Shown here: piece after piece, positions 34,441 through 44,301 of the stretch
Numbering within the stretch: position 1 is the first letter of the stretch
Layout of the letters: the number at the start of each line of letters is the position of its first letter
Assembly (NCBI RefSeq): GCF_000347775.1
Contig: NZ_APAT01000016.1
Span: 1 to 64,000, forward strand
DNA from: Marinobacter santoriniensis NKSG1
GTDB taxonomy: Bacteria; Pseudomonadota; Gammaproteobacteria; Pseudomonadales; Oleiphilaceae
Direction: 5' to 3'
DNA: 64,000 nucleotides
Notes under the pieces: generated by a model
Seen by the model: only the letters and a program-made list of their open reading frames with translations
The model's database searches: none
Told to the model about the DNA's origin: nothing
Made by a program: the position numbers and the translations under genes

Positions 34441-35850
34441 ATGAAACGGGACAGAAGTATTCTTTCATCACGACCATTGAGAGCCATCCTCCTTGTCACC
34501 TGTTTCATCACCGTTCCCGGACTGGCTCTTGGTCAGGATCAGAACAGCGAGACCGAGAAATTACTCAAGGGCCTTCAGAATAACGGCCAGGTGGAAATCA
34601 CCCTGCCGGATCCGGAGAAACAGCTCCCCCTGGATGACCTGCGGAAATTTACCGAGGTATTCGCCCGAATCAAGGACGCCTACGTCGAGGAAGTCTCCGA
34701 TCAGAAACTGCTGGAGAGCGCCATCAAGGGCATGCTCTCGGACCTCGACCCCCACTCCACCTACCTCGCCCCGAAAGATTACGAAGAACTCGAGGAAAGC
34801 ACCTCCGGCGAGTTCGGCGGCCTTGGCATCGAGGTCGGCATGGAGAACGGCTTTGTAAAAGTGATCTCACCGATTGACGATACTCCCGCCCAGAAAGCGG
34901 GCGTGCAGGCGGGTGACCTGATCATCAAACTGGACGAGAAACCGGTCAAGGGCATGTCCCTGGAAGAAGCCGTCAAACTGATGCGCGGAAAACCGGGCAC
35001 CGTTCTTACCCTGACCATCATGCGTGAAGGCGAAAGCGCGCCGATCGAGATTGACGTCAAGCGAGACGTGATCAAGGTCACCAGCGTGAAGAAGCGCATC
35101 CTGGAGAACGGATATGGCTATGTCCGGATCACCCAGTTCCAGGCCGACACCGGCACCCAGTTCTCTGACGCACTGAAGGCGCTGAAGAAGGAGCATGGCG
35201 GCGATCTCGACGGCCTGGTCATCGACCTCCGGAACAATCCCGGCGGTGTGCTGCAGGCGGCCGTCGCCACCGCCGACGCGCTGCTTGATGATGGCCTGAT
35301 CGTTTACACCGAGGGCCGGATCCAGAGCTCGCGGCTGCGCTTCAGCGCATCGCCGGGCGATGAGATCGAAGGCACGCCGGTGGTGGTATTGATCAACGGC
35401 GGTTCCGCCTCGGCGTCGGAAATCCTGGCCGGCGCCCTGCAGGACCAGGAGCGGGCCGTGATCATGGGTACCCAGTCCTTTGGCAAAGGCAGCGTGCAGA
35501 CCGTGATTCCCCTTGATGAAAACCACGCCATCAAGATGACCACCGCCCGCTATTACACACCGAGCGGCCGGTCCATCCAGGCAACCGGCATTACGCCGGA
35601 CATTGTGGTTCGTCCAGCCGAGCTGAAAGAGCTGGACAGCAAGCCCTTCTTTACCGAAGCAGACCTGAGCGGGCATCTCAAAGGCCAGAACGAAGGCGAC
35701 GGCAATAACAACGCTACCGATCAGGGCGAAGACAGCGCCGGCAATCTGGCGGCAAGGGATTATCAGCTCCGCTCCGCCCTGAACCTGCTCAAGGGGCTCC
35801 ATATCCTGGGCAAGAAAAGCACCCGCGAGATGACCGGAGCCGGCGAGTGA
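34441..35850 (+). CDS. ctpA: C-terminal processing protease, S41 family
   Basis: A 469-residue periplasmic serine protease with a signal peptide (AILLVTCFITVPGLALG). A PDZ domain is centred on FGGLGIEVGMENGFVKVISP, and the S41 catalytic part has GGSASASEILAGALQD (Ser) and MGTQSFGKGSVQTVIPL (Lys), forming the Ser-Lys dyad. A Gly/Asn/Asp-rich linker near residues 410-425 precedes a short helical tail. An earlier GTG at 34390 is possible; 34441 gives a normal signal peptide. Its last codons overlap the yibQ start by 4 bases (GTGA). It probably trims periplasmic proteins involved in cell wall turnover. Confidence 0.92.
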   Translation: MKRDRSILSSRPLRAILLVTCFITVPGLALGQDQNSETEKLLKGLQNNGQVEITLPDPEKQLPLDDLRKFTEVFARIKDAYVEEVSDQKLLESAIKGMLSDLDPHSTYLAPKDYEELEESTSGEFGGLGIEVGMENGFVKVISPIDDTPAQKAGVQAGDLIIKLDEKPVKGMSLEEAVKLMRGKPGTVLTLTIMREGESAPIEIDVKRDVIKVTSVKKRILENGYGYVRITQFQADTGTQFSDALKALKKEHGGDLDGLVIDLRNNPGGVLQAAVATADALLDDGLIVYTEGRIQSSRLRFSASPGDEIEGTPVVVLINGGSASASEILAGALQDQERAVIMGTQSFGKGSVQTVIPLDENHAIKMTTARYYTPSGRSIQATGITPDIVVRPAELKELDSKPFFTEADLSGHLKGQNEGDGNNNATDQGEDSAGNLAARDYQLRSALNLLKGLHILGKKSTREMTGAGE

Positions 35851-36662
35851 GGCGTCTGCGACCCATTCTGGTTGCGTTCGCCTGCCTGATCGCAGCGAAC
35901 GCCTTTGCTGCCGGCCCCCGCTCAGGCTTCCCGCCCACCATCGCGATCATCATCGATGACATGGGCCACGACCTTGAACAGGGTGAACGGCTGGCGAACA
36001 TGGATCAGCCTCTCACGCTGTCCTTCCTGCCCTACCGCCCCTATACGGTCCGGCTGGCGACGCTGGCGCACCAGCATCAGAAAGAAATCATGCTGCATTC
36101 ACCCATGGCCAATACCCATCACTATGGTCTTGGCCAGGGTGGCCTCACCCCCGATATGGACGAGCAGGCCATCGCCCATACGCTGAGACGATCCTTACAA
36201 GCCATCCCGTTCGTATCCGGCGTCAACAATCACATGGGCAGCCTGCTGACCCAGGAGTTGAAGCCGATGGATTGGGTGATGAAGGAGCTTGAGAAATACC
36301 CGGTCTATTTCGTGGACAGCCGAACCATTGCCTCAACCGTCGCCGGCAAGGTTGCCGAGGCTTACCGCATCCCCACGCTATCCCGGGACGTGTTCCTGGA
36401 TCACCAGCAGACCGAGGCGTACGTGGACAAGCAGTTCAAGCTTCTGATCAAACGGGCGCGGGAGAACGGCAGTGCTGTAGCTATCGGCCATCCACACAAG
36501 GTAACCGTTGATTACCTTGCGAAGCACCTTCCGGAGCTGGACAAGCAGGGAATAGCAATTGCGACGGTGAGTGGCCTCTGGGCCATGCGCAATGGCAATC
36601 GCCCGATGTTCGCGAAAGGCGAGAAACAGGCGATCCGGCCCACCTACGCCAAGCGCCCCTGA
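35847..36662 (+). CDS. yibQ: Divergent polysaccharide deacetylase family protein (YibQ)
   Basis: A 271-residue exported protein of the DUF610/YibQ family, with signal peptide (LVAFACLIAANAFAAG). The divergent NodB-like core includes IAIIIDDMGHDLEQGE, LTLSFLPYRPYT, EIMLHSPMAN and GVNNHMGSLLT, and later VFLDHQQTEAYVD and AIGHPHKVTVDYL. Asp and His residues in these blocks could bind a metal, but the substrate is unknown. It starts with GTG overlapping the ctpA stop, so envC-ctpA-yibQ are probably one unit, as in E. coli. Confidence 0.88.
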   Translation: MRRLRPILVAFACLIAANAFAAGPRSGFPPTIAIIIDDMGHDLEQGERLANMDQPLTLSFLPYRPYTVRLATLAHQHQKEIMLHSPMANTHHYGLGQGGLTPDMDEQAIAHTLRRSLQAIPFVSGVNNHMGSLLTQELKPMDWVMKELEKYPVYFVDSRTIASTVAGKVAEAYRIPTLSRDVFLDHQQTEAYVDKQFKLLIKRARENGSAVAIGHPHKVTVDYLAKHLPELDKQGIAIATVSGLWAMRNGNRPMFAKGEKQAIRPTYAKRP

Positions 36663-36680
36663 ATAAAGCAGGTTAGATCT

Positions 36681-36713
36681 GGGTCAGATGAAAGTTTCAT
36701 CTGACCCTTTTTT
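36681..36713. terminator. Terminator between yibQ and hisF
   Basis: GGGTCAGATG pairs perfectly with CATCTGACCC around an AAAGTTT loop whose own A and T can pair further. Six T follow on the plus strand. Confidence 0.88.
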
Positions 36714-36714
36714 G

Positions 36715-37488
36715 TCAGTCCCGGACTTCGATTCCCTGAGCCTTCATGAAGGCCTTGGCTTCCGGGATCGTATGCTGGCCGAAGTGAAAAATCGAAGCCG
36801 CCAGCATCGCATCGGCGCCACCTTTGGTCACACCGTCCGCCAGGTGTTGCAGCTCACCAACGCCGCCCGAAGCGATCACCGGCACCGCAACCGCATCGCT
36901 GATCGCCCGGGTCAGCCCCAGATCGAAACCGACCTTGGTTCCGTCCCGGTCCATACTGGTCAGCAGCAGTTCACCGGCGCCCATCTTTACCATCTTGCGG
37001 GCCCACTCAACGGCGTCCAGCCCCGTCGGCTTGCGACCGCCATGGGTAAAGATTTCCCACCGGGGTTCTTCACCCTCCGCGCTCACCTTCTTGGCATCAA
37101 TGGCCACAACGATACACTGGCTTCCGAAGCGATCGGCAGCTTCTTTCACAAATTCCGGATTGAACACCGCCGCCGTATTGATGGATACCTTGTCGGCACC
37201 GGCATTCAGCAGTTTCCGGATATCCTCGACAGTGCGGACACCGCCGCCGACGGTAAGCGGGATGAAGACCTCAGCCGCCATACGCTCTACGGTTTCGTAG
37301 GTGGTATCGCGACTCTCGTGGCTGGCCGTGATGTCCAGAAAGGTGATTTCGTCGGCGCCCTGCTCGTTGTAGCGGCGAGCCACCTCCACCGGATCACCGG
37401 CATCCCGGATATCCACGAAATTCACGCCTTTGACGACGCGACCCTTGTCCACATCCAGGCAGGGAATAATGCGTTTTGCCAGTGCCAT
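36715..37488 (-). CDS. hisF: Imidazole glycerol phosphate synthase cyclase subunit HisF
   Basis: A 257-residue (beta/alpha)8 barrel that converts PRFAR and ammonia from HisH into imidazole glycerol phosphate and AICAR. Catalytic Asp12 is in [16 protein letters not shown] and the second Asp in [31 protein letters not shown] and [13 protein letters not shown] are the phosphate-binding loops. The hisA stop lies 10 bases upstream. It is the last gene of hisBHAF. Confidence 0.97.
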   Translation of the reverse strand: MALAKRIIPCLDVDKGRVVKGVNFVDIRDAGDPVEVARRYNEQGADEITFLDITASHESRDTTYETVERMAAEVFIPLTVGGGVRTVEDIRKLLNAGADKVSINTAAVFNPEFVKEAADRFGSQCIVVAIDAKKVSAEGEEPRWEIFTHGGRKPTGLDAVEWARKMVKMGAGELLLTSMDRDGTKVGFDLGLTRAISDAVAVPVIASGGVGELQHLADGVTKGGADAMLAASIFHFGQHTIPEAKAFMKAQGIEVRD

Positions 37489-37498
37489 ACCAACTACC

Positions 37499-38236
37499 TC
37501 AACCGTTCAGGCTGTCACAGAAGGCCTGGGCCTCGGCCACATCGAGCGTGCCTTCGTATATCGCGCGGCCGGTAATCGCTCCCAGGATACCCTTGTCTGC
37601 CACCTCGGCCAGACGCGTGAGATCGTCCATGTTGGTCACGCCACCGGAGGCAATCACCGGTATACCGCCCTCTTCTGCCAGTTTTGCCGTGGCCTCCACA
37701 TTCACGCCCTGCATCATGCCGTCGCGGCTGATGTCGGTGTAGACGATGGCCTCCACGCCGTCGTTGGCAAATCGCTTCGCCAGGTCGACGGCCATGACCT
37801 CGGACACTTCCGCCCAGCCGTCAGTGGCGACACGACCATCCTTCGCATCCAGGCCAACGATGATATGTCCGGGGAAACGTTTGCACATCTCCGTGACAAA
37901 CTCCGGCTCCTTGACAGCCTTGGTACCGATGATAACCCACTGAACGCCAGCCTTGAGGTAGGCTTCGATGGTTTCTGCGGACCGGATACCACCGCCAATC
38001 TGGATCGGCAGATCCGGGTATTTTCTGGCGATTGCCTGGACGATCTCTCCGTTGACCGGCTCGCCGGCAAAAGCGCCGTTCAGATCCACCAGATGCAGAC
38101 GACGGGCCCCCGCATCCACCCAGCGGGTCGCCATATCGACCGGGTCGTCACCAAAGACGGTGGAGTCGTCCATCCGGCCCTGGCGCAGGCGTACACATTT
38201 GCCGTCTTTGAGGTCAATGGCAGGGATAATCAGCAT
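37499..38236 (-). CDS. hisA: Phosphoribosylformimino-5-aminoimidazole carboxamide ribotide isomerase HisA
   Basis: A 245-residue barrel isomerase and paralogue of HisF. Catalytic Asp8 is in [18 protein letters not shown] and the second Asp in [35 protein letters not shown] and [13 protein letters not shown] bind the phosphates. The start at 38236 fits MLIIPAIDL of the family; the longer frame only adds the intergenic DNA. The gap to hisH is 37 bases. Confidence 0.96.
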   Translation of the reverse strand: MLIIPAIDLKDGKCVRLRQGRMDDSTVFGDDPVDMATRWVDAGARRLHLVDLNGAFAGEPVNGEIVQAIARKYPDLPIQIGGGIRSAETIEAYLKAGVQWVIIGTKAVKEPEFVTEMCKRFPGHIIVGLDAKDGRVATDGWAEVSEVMAVDLAKRFANDGVEAIVYTDISRDGMMQGVNVEATAKLAEEGGIPVIASGGVTNMDDLTRLAEVADKGILGAITGRAIYEGTLDVAEAQAFCDSLNG

Positions 38237-38273
38237 AGAGCAATGTCCGTGTAATTGAGTCTGATGGCCGGCG

Positions 38274-38912
38274 TTACTTGCCGGACCAGTCAACAAAGTT
38301 TTTCAGGAGCTGCAGACCCGCCCGGGCACTCTTTTCCGGGTGGAACTGCACAGCGAAGATGTTATCGCGGGCTACGGCCGCCGCCACGTCCACACCATAA
38401 TGAGTGCGACCGGCCATCTCAGCGTTACCCTCGGCCTCGGCGTAGTAGCTGTGAACGAAGTAGAAGCGATCACCGTCCGGGATGTTGTGCCAGAGCGGGT
38501 GCTCCACGGTCTGGAACACCTCATTCCAGCCCATGTGCGGAACCTTCAGACGTTCACCATTTTCCTGGAGGTTGTCGCCAAAATAGCGCACTTCGGACGG
38601 GAAAAGGTCGATGCAATCCACGCCGCCGTTTTCCTCGCTGCGGGACATCAACGCCTGCATGCCCACGCAGATACCGAGAAACGGGCGATCCCGGGAGACT
38701 TCGCGCACGAGAGAATCCACGCCCAGCCGGCGGATTTCCGCCATGCAGTCGCGGATCGCGCCAACGCCGGGCAGGATCACATGATCCGCCTCGCGAATCT
38801 GGCTGGCGTTATCGGTCACCAGTACGGTGACCTCCGGAGCCACGTGCTCCACGGCCTTGCGTGCGGAATGAAGGTTACCCATACCGTAGTCGATAATGGC
38901 GAAGGTTTTCAT
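38274..38912 (-). CDS. hisH: Imidazole glycerol phosphate synthase glutaminase subunit HisH
   Basis: A 212-residue class I glutamine amidotransferase feeding ammonia to HisF. The triad is Cys82 in [17 protein letters not shown], and His and Glu in [12 protein letters not shown] (near residues 191 and 193). [15 protein letters not shown] and [12 protein letters not shown] match the family. 30 bases separate it from hisB. Confidence 0.96.
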   Translation of the reverse strand: MKTFAIIDYGMGNLHSARKAVEHVAPEVTVLVTDNASQIREADHVILPGVGAIRDCMAEIRRLGVDSLVREVSRDRPFLGICVGMQALMSRSEENGGVDCIDLFPSEVRYFGDNLQENGERLKVPHMGWNEVFQTVEHPLWHNIPDGDRFYFVHSYYAEAEGNAEMAGRTHYGVDVAAAVARDNIFAVQFHPEKSARAGLQLLKNFVDWSGK

Positions 38913-38942
38913 GGTGTTGTCTGATTCCTGATCGGTAGCCGG

Positions 38943-39536
38943 TTACAACGAGCCCTTGGTGGACGGGGTGATACCTGCCATCCGCTCGTCCATCTCGATG
39001 GCCATGCGCAGGGCACGGCCAAAGGCCTTGAACACGGTTTCAATCTGGTGGTGCGTGTTCTTGCCTTTCAGGTTATCGATGTGCAGCGTCACCATGGAGT
39101 GATTCACAAACCCGTGAAAGAACTCTTCGAACAGGTCCACATCGAAACCACCAACCGCGCCGCGGGTATAGGGCACGTCCATCGACAGGCCCGGCCGGCC
39201 GGACAGGTCGATCACCACCCGCGAGAGCGCTTCGTCGAGCGGCACGTAGGCGTGGCCGTAACGGCGAATGCCTTTCTTGTCGCCGACCGCCTGTTTGAAG
39301 GCCTGGCCCAGGGTAATGCCGATGTCCTCAACCGTGTGGTGATCATCGATGTGCAGATCACCCTTCGCCACGATGTTCAGATCCACCAGACCATGGCGGG
39401 CGATCTGGTCCATCATGTGCTCGAGGAAGGGAACGCCCGTGTCAAAACGGGACTGACCGGTGCCGTCGAGATCGATCTCGACGGTAATCTGTGTTTCGAG
39501 GGTGTTGCGTTCTACGCGAGCCTTACGTTCGGCCAT
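38943..39536 (-). CDS. hisB: Imidazoleglycerol-phosphate dehydratase HisB
   Basis: A 197-residue monofunctional dehydratase, without the N-terminal histidinol-phosphatase domain of the E. coli enzyme. Manganese-binding His/Glu motifs are seen in [39 protein letters not shown] and [19 protein letters not shown] lies 6 bases before the ATG at 39536; an earlier frame start has no family match. It opens the hisBHAF cluster. The remaining histidine genes are elsewhere. Confidence 0.96.
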   Translation of the reverse strand: MAERKARVERNTLETQITVEIDLDGTGQSRFDTGVPFLEHMMDQIARHGLVDLNIVAKGDLHIDDHHTVEDIGITLGQAFKQAVGDKKGIRRYGHAYVPLDEALSRVVIDLSGRPGLSMDVPYTRGAVGGFDVDLFEEFFHGFVNHSMVTLHIDNLKGKNTHHQIETVFKAFGRALRMAIEMDERMAGITPSTKGSL

Positions 39537-39643
39537 GGAGACTCCGTCGTCATAAACCGGCACAAATGCCAAAAACATGTATCCGCGGATTATACCTTTT
39601 ATGACGTCCGGAGTCCCGCAACCGAGTCAATGGCTGCGATCGT

Positions 39644-40105
39644 TCAGAACGCCTTTTTCAGGTTGTTCATGTAGGTATCCACGAGGCTGTTGAACTCGTG
39701 CTTGATGACCGGGCTTATCGCCAGTTTGAGCAGGCTCGGCAGCGGCACCGTCAGCTCTGCACTGGTCTGGAACTTCACCGCAGTGGCATTGTCGCCACGG
39801 GCCTTCAATGTCCAGGAACCGCTGACCACTCCGTTGCCTTCACCACGGACCGGCTCCCAGGTAATCTTGCCAGCGTCTTTGTCCGCGTAGTACTTGCACG
39901 CGTAGACCGACTGGATGGCGTGCTTGTCAACGCCGACTTTTTCCATTTCCCAGCGGTAACTGTTGTCACCCAGATCCGTGAGCTGGTGTACCTTCGGGAA
40001 ATGACTGGCAGATCGGGGAACGTCCGCCAGCAGCTCGAAAACCTCGTCGTAACCCGCCGGAAGCTCAAGTTCCCGGTTCAATTCGATCGACACGGTGATT
40101 GCCAC
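39644..40105 (-). CDS. SRPBCC-family protein of unknown function
   Basis: A 153-residue helix-grip protein. LPAGYDEVFELLADVPRSAS at the N-terminus, a chain of beta strands, and a long C-terminal helix (ISPVIKHEFNSLVDTYMNNL) resemble the polyketide-cyclase/START-like group (Polyketide_cyc2). Such proteins bind hydrophobic ligands such as quinone precursors or lipids, but the ligand cannot be read here. The start is GTG with AAGGAG 6 bases before it. It stands 108 bases upstream of hisB in the same direction. Confidence 0.75.
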   Translation of the reverse strand: MAITVSIELNRELELPAGYDEVFELLADVPRSASHFPKVHQLTDLGDNSYRWEMEKVGVDKHAIQSVYACKYYADKDAGKITWEPVRGEGNGVVSGSWTLKARGDNATAVKFQTSAELTVPLPSLLKLAISPVIKHEFNSLVDTYMNNLKKAF

Positions 40106-40312
40106 AGCCTACTCCTTGTTATCTTTATAAAGCGCGTTCAAGAGGCACAGGGCCTCAAGCTGAGATGTTTCGGGAGGTGTATTTTGGCCTATCAGTACCA
40201 CATTGTCATATAGCTGCGCTGTTAATTTGTTAACCCTGCGTTATCCTTGGTTTTATCCGCACCGGGACTTCGCCGAAGCACCCAACGCTCATCGGAAAAG
40301 GAAGCCTTGCAC

Positions 40313-42496
40313 ATGAAAGCGCTGCGTTATCTCCTCATTGCGATCGTCGCCCTCATCGTACTCGCGGTGGCCGCTGTTGCCATTGCCATGGCCGTGATCA
40401 ATCCCAATGACTTCAAACCCCAGATCGAACAGGCCGTCGAACAGCAGACCAACCTCGACCTTCAGCTGAACGGCGATATCGGCTGGTCATTCATCCCGTT
40501 GGGCCTGGAACTGAACGATGTCGAAGCACAGCTGGATGGCAAACGACTGGTTGCGCTTGATCAGCTCATCGCCCAGGTGGACTTCTGGTCGCTCATCGGC
40601 ATGTCGCCCCGGGTCAATACCTTCGTGCTCAATGGCCTGGATGCCAACCTGGTTGTCGACAAAAAGGGCAGCGGTAACTGGACCCGAATCATGCCTGAGC
40701 CGGCGGCCGCGGAATCTACCCAGCAGGAACAGCCGGCACAACCCGCCGACCAGCCCAAGGAGATGGCGGGCGGAGGCACCCCGCTCAACTTCAACGTGGA
40801 GAGCGTGGAAGTCAGCAACGCCCGCGTTCACTACAGTGACGAGCAAACCGGCCAGAGTGTGACCCTGGGCAATTTCACCCTCAACGCCAGCAATATCACC
40901 CTGGGCTCCGCGTTCCCGCTCGATATCGGCTTCCAGGTCGAGACTGCCAAACCGAAGCTGACTGTCGACGGCAAGATCAGCGCACGCATTGCCGCCAACC
41001 AGGCCCTCAACGATTTTGCCCTGTCCGGCCTTGATGCCGTCTTTGACATGAGCGGCGAGCCGCTCGGCGGCAAATCGGTCACGGCCAAACTGTCGGGTTC
41101 CGCAACCGCCAACCTGGAGAAAGAAACCGCATCGCTGTCGGACTTCTCGGCCAGCCTGGCCAACCTGACACTGGACACCAACCTGCAGGTTCAGGGATTC
41201 GGCGACAAACCGGCATTGAAAGGCAGCGTCGCCATCAAGGAGTTTTCACTCAAGAAGCTGCTGGACAACCTCGGCCAGCCGGCCATCGAGACCAGCGACC
41301 CGGATGTGCTCAAGGCCATCGCATTCTCCACGGACATTGGCGGGTCGCCCGGCCAGGTTGCCCTGAACAACCTGTCACTCAAACTGGACGATACATCGTT
41401 CACAGGCTCGGGCAGCTACACCCTGGCCAACACCGGCATCGTCTTCAATCTCGATGGTGACAAGCTGAACGCTGATCGCTACCTGCCGCCGAAAAGCGAG
41501 GAAGGGCAAGCTGCTGCCAGTGAACAGAGTGGTGGCCAGAGCGGTTCCCAGACAGCCTCTGCGGCCCCGGAATCCGACTTGCTGCCACTGGACACCATGC
41601 GTTCGCTTCACCTGGACGTGAATTTCGGGCTCGGCCAACTGATCGTCAGCAACCTGACCATCAACCAGATCAAGGCGTCCACCACCGCCAGAAACGGCCT
41701 GGTCAAGGTCGACGAGTTCAGCGGCAAGCTCTATGACGGCAGCTTCAATGCCAATGCCACGATTGACGCCCGCAAAGACAATCCGGCCTGGGCCTTCAAT
41801 TCCGACGTATCGAACGTACAGACACTGCCTCTGCTGACGGACCTGGCCGAGGTCGACATGCTTTCCGGAGGCGCCAACATCAAGATCAACGCGACGTCCC
41901 GTGGCAATCGCGTGTCTGCGCTCAGGGAAAATGCCGACGGCCAGATCACCTTCAACCTGGCCAAGGGCGAATTCCGCAAGATGAACCTCACCCACATGGC
42001 CTGCGAGGGCATCGCGCTGGTCAACCAGGAGAAACTGACCACCACCGACTGGGGCAGCACCACCCCGTTCAATGACATGAGCGGTACCCTGAAGATCAAC
42101 GGCAACACGCTCAACAACACCAGCCTGGTCGCGGCCCTTGCCGGCATGAAGCTGGAGGGCAACGGCACGGTGGATCTGAAACAGACCAAGCTCGATTACG
42201 AGGCCGGCCTGCGCATTGTGGGCGAGGTTCACCGTGATCCGGCCTGCCGCGTAACCACGTATGTTGAAAACGTGGTCATCCCCGTGGAGTGTCGTGGCAA
42301 CTTCTCCGAAAATCCCGGCGGCCTGTGCTCATTCGATGGCTCACGCTTCCGGGATACGCTGAAAACGATTGCGGAGAACGCCGCCAAAGCGAAGGTGAAG
42401 AAAGAAGTGGATAAAGCCAAGACCAAGGCCGAGGAAAAAGTGAAAGAGAAAATCCAGGACGAGCTGGGGGACAAACTGAAGGGCCTCTTCAAATAA
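40313..42496 (+). CDS. asmA: AsmA-family inner-membrane protein
   Basis: A 727-residue protein anchored by one N-terminal helix (YLLIAIVALIVLAVAAVAIA) with a very long periplasmic part of repeating beta strands. INPNDFKPQIEQAVEQQTNL and the C-terminal AsmA_2 region (LRENADGQITFNLAKGEFRK, DLKQTKLDYEAGLRIVGEV) place it in the AsmA/TamB group, thought to carry phospholipids between the membranes. The last 45 residues are a Lys/Glu-rich helix (KKEVDKAKTKAEEKVKEKI). A Gln/Ser-rich linker occurs near residue 405. AAGGAA precedes the ATG at 40313. Its stop overlaps the mutY start (TAATG). Confidence 0.9.
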   Translation: MKALRYLLIAIVALIVLAVAAVAIAMAVINPNDFKPQIEQAVEQQTNLDLQLNGDIGWSFIPLGLELNDVEAQLDGKRLVALDQLIAQVDFWSLIGMSPRVNTFVLNGLDANLVVDKKGSGNWTRIMPEPAAAESTQQEQPAQPADQPKEMAGGGTPLNFNVESVEVSNARVHYSDEQTGQSVTLGNFTLNASNITLGSAFPLDIGFQVETAKPKLTVDGKISARIAANQALNDFALSGLDAVFDMSGEPLGGKSVTAKLSGSATANLEKETASLSDFSASLANLTLDTNLQVQGFGDKPALKGSVAIKEFSLKKLLDNLGQPAIETSDPDVLKAIAFSTDIGGSPGQVALNNLSLKLDDTSFTGSGSYTLANTGIVFNLDGDKLNADRYLPPKSEEGQAAASEQSGGQSGSQTASAAPESDLLPLDTMRSLHLDVNFGLGQLIVSNLTINQIKASTTARNGLVKVDEFSGKLYDGSFNANATIDARKDNPAWAFNSDVSNVQTLPLLTDLAEVDMLSGGANIKINATSRGNRVSALRENADGQITFNLAKGEFRKMNLTHMACEGIALVNQEKLTTTDWGSTTPFNDMSGTLKINGNTLNNTSLVAALAGMKLEGNGTVDLKQTKLDYEAGLRIVGEVHRDPACRVTTYVENVVIPVECRGNFSENPGGLCSFDGSRFRDTLKTIAENAAKAKVKKEVDKAKTKAEEKVKEKIQDELGDKLKGLFK

Positions 42497-43560
42497 TGAA
42501 CGACGCCTTCGCCGACCGACTCCTGGCCTGGTACGACCAGCACGGCAGGCATGACCTGCCGTGGCACCACGATCGCAACGCCTACCGGGTCTGGGTCTCG
42601 GAGATCATGCTCCAGCAGACCCAGGTGACCACCGTGATCCCCTACTTCGAGGCGTTCATGCAGCGCTTTCCGACGGTGCGGGATCTCGCCGAAGCACCGG
42701 AAGACGATGTGCTCAGCCACTGGTCGGGCCTGGGTTACTACGCCCGCGCCCGCAACCTCCACAAGGCTGCCAGACAGGTTGTTCAGGAACACGGCGGCGA
42801 GTTCCCGGATGACCAGGAGATCCTGGAAACCCTGACCGGCATCGGTCGTTCGACGGCGGCTGCCATCATTGCGCAGGCGTTCAATAAGCGGGCGGCCATT
42901 CTCGATGGCAACGTCAAGCGAGTGCTGGCCCGGTATCACGCCGTTCCCGGCTGGCCCGGCAAGACCTCCGTCCTGCAAGAGCTCTGGCAGCATGCAGAGG
43001 CGCACACGCCAACCGGGCGGGTGCGGGACTACACCCAGGCCATCATGGATCTCGGGGCGATGGTCTGCACCCGCACCAGGCCGGCCTGTGGGGACTGCCC
43101 GCTGCAGACTGACTGCCTGGCACGGCAACGCGATGAACTAACGCTCTACCCGGGATCCAAGCCCAGGAAAGCCAAACCGGAAAAAACCACCTGGATGCTG
43201 ATACTGGAGGACACCGAGGGCCGTATCCTCCTGGAAAGGAGACCGCCCTCGGGTATCTGGGGCGGACTCTGGAGCCTGCCGGAAATCGACCCGGCCCACG
43301 GGATCGACGAACTCCAGGAGGCCTGTGACCGGACTCTGGGTCTGTCCTGCGCCGAGCCGGAACTGATCAGCGGATTTCGCCATACCTTCAGCCACTACCA
43401 TCTGCACATCCGCCCGGCCCGACTGACCGTCACCGGCGATGCCACCGTTGCGGATTCGGGCCGATTACGCTGGTTCTTCCGCGACAAAGCGCTGACACTC
43501 GGACTTCCCGCACCCATACGGTCCCTGATCACAGAACCGGAGCAAACCGCCCTGCTCTGA
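42496..43560 (+). CDS. mutY: Adenine DNA glycosylase MutY
   Basis: A 354-residue base-excision enzyme that removes adenine mispaired with 8-oxoguanine. The catalytic Glu36 lies in [20 protein letters not shown], the helix-hairpin-helix with Asp in [16 protein letters not shown] and [15 protein letters not shown], and the 4Fe-4S ligands follow C-x6-C-x2-C-x5-C in [18 protein letters not shown]. The C-terminal NUDIX-like domain recognises 8-oxoG ([20 protein letters not shown]). It is translationally coupled to asmA. The linkage mutY-yggX is conserved in gammaproteobacteria. Confidence 0.96.
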   Translation: MNDAFADRLLAWYDQHGRHDLPWHHDRNAYRVWVSEIMLQQTQVTTVIPYFEAFMQRFPTVRDLAEAPEDDVLSHWSGLGYYARARNLHKAARQVVQEHGGEFPDDQEILETLTGIGRSTAAAIIAQAFNKRAAILDGNVKRVLARYHAVPGWPGKTSVLQELWQHAEAHTPTGRVRDYTQAIMDLGAMVCTRTRPACGDCPLQTDCLARQRDELTLYPGSKPRKAKPEKTTWMLILEDTEGRILLERRPPSGIWGGLWSLPEIDPAHGIDELQEACDRTLGLSCAEPELISGFRHTFSHYHLHIRPARLTVTGDATVADSGRLRWFFRDKALTLGLPAPIRSLITEPEQTALL

Positions 43561-43625
43561 GCCCACGGACGCCCCATCCGATCTGTTATCATGACGCCAG
43601 ATTCGATATCGACACAGGAGCCGAC

Positions 43626-43898
43626 ATGAGCCGCACCGTATTCTGTCGCAAATACCAGAAAGAAATGGAAGGCCTGGACTTCCCCCCAATGCCCGGCGCA
43701 AAAGGCCAGGACATCTTCGAGAATGTGTCACGCCAGGCCTGGGAAGAGTGGCAGAATCAGCAAACCATGCTGATCAACGAAAAGCACCTGAGCCTGATGG
43801 ACCCGAACAACCGGAAATACCTGCAGGCGCAGATGGAACGTTTCTTCAACAACGAGCCATTCGACAAGGCCGAAGGCTACGTTCCGCCCGAAAAATGA
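43626..43898 (+). CDS. yggX: Iron-trafficking/oxidative damage protection protein YggX
   Basis: A 90-residue protein with the start [20 protein letters not shown], including the family's conserved Cys7, and the helical block [20 protein letters not shown]. YggX protects Fe-S proteins against oxidative damage and is induced by superoxide in enterics. It acts alongside MutY, itself an Fe-S protein encoded just upstream. AGGAG lies 6 bases before the ATG. Confidence 0.95.
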   Translation: MSRTVFCRKYQKEMEGLDFPPMPGAKGQDIFENVSRQAWEEWQNQQTMLINEKHLSLMDPNNRKYLQAQMERFFNNEPFDKAEGYVPPEK

Positions 43899-43957
43899 AA
43901 GGGTTGGTCAAGGTCTGATCAACACCGAAAAGTTTCCGAATTTTTTGCCAGCCAGCC

Positions 43958-43986
43958 TTGACTCAAAACATCGAAACCGGTTTAAT
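43958..43986 (+). promoter_or_regulatory. Promoter of tRNA-Phe
   Basis: TTGACT and TTTAAT are separated by 17 bases. A GC-rich discriminator (GCGCCCC) follows the -10, which is typical of stable-RNA promoters under stringent control. Confidence 0.75.
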
Positions 43987-44017
43987 AGCGCCCCGTTGCA
44001 GCGCAGTACCGCAACAC

Positions 44018-44093
44018 GCCCGGATAGCTCAGTTGGTAGAGCAGGGGATTGAAAATCCCCGTGTCGGTGGTTCGATTCCGCCTCCGGGCACCA
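44018..44093 (+). tRNA. tRNA-Phe (GAA)
   Basis: The 76-base sequence folds as a standard cloverleaf. The acceptor arm GCCCGGA pairs with TCCGGGC, the D-loop has AGTTGGTAGAGC, the anticodon arm is GGGGA/TCCCC with anticodon GAA at 44051-44053, the T-arm contains GGTTCGATTCC, and the CCA end is encoded. A hairpin with flanking T follows at 44108-44131. The restriction-modification locus begins about 200 bases downstream, which makes this gene a likely historical insertion point. Confidence 0.98.
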
Positions 44094-44107
44094 TCAAGAA
44101 TTCTGAC

Positions 44108-44131
44108 AAAGCCCGCCCTTGTGCGGGCTTT
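44108..44131. terminator. Terminator after tRNA-Phe
   Basis: AAAGCCCGC pairs perfectly with GCGGGCTTT around a 6-base loop. Only a short T-run follows (TTTGTTGTTT). Confidence 0.75.
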
Positions 44132-44301
44132 GTTGTTTCTGACTTCCCTCAACGAATGCCCTCCCCCTGCGACAGCATCCGTCGCACTATCAAGACTCAA
44201 TGTGACCAGACCTTCTTAAACCTGTCCGTATGGGCTAACCTGAAGCCACAAAATCACGCAAAACCAGATAGTTGCATAACGGAAGTAACGGCGGCGAGCG
44301 C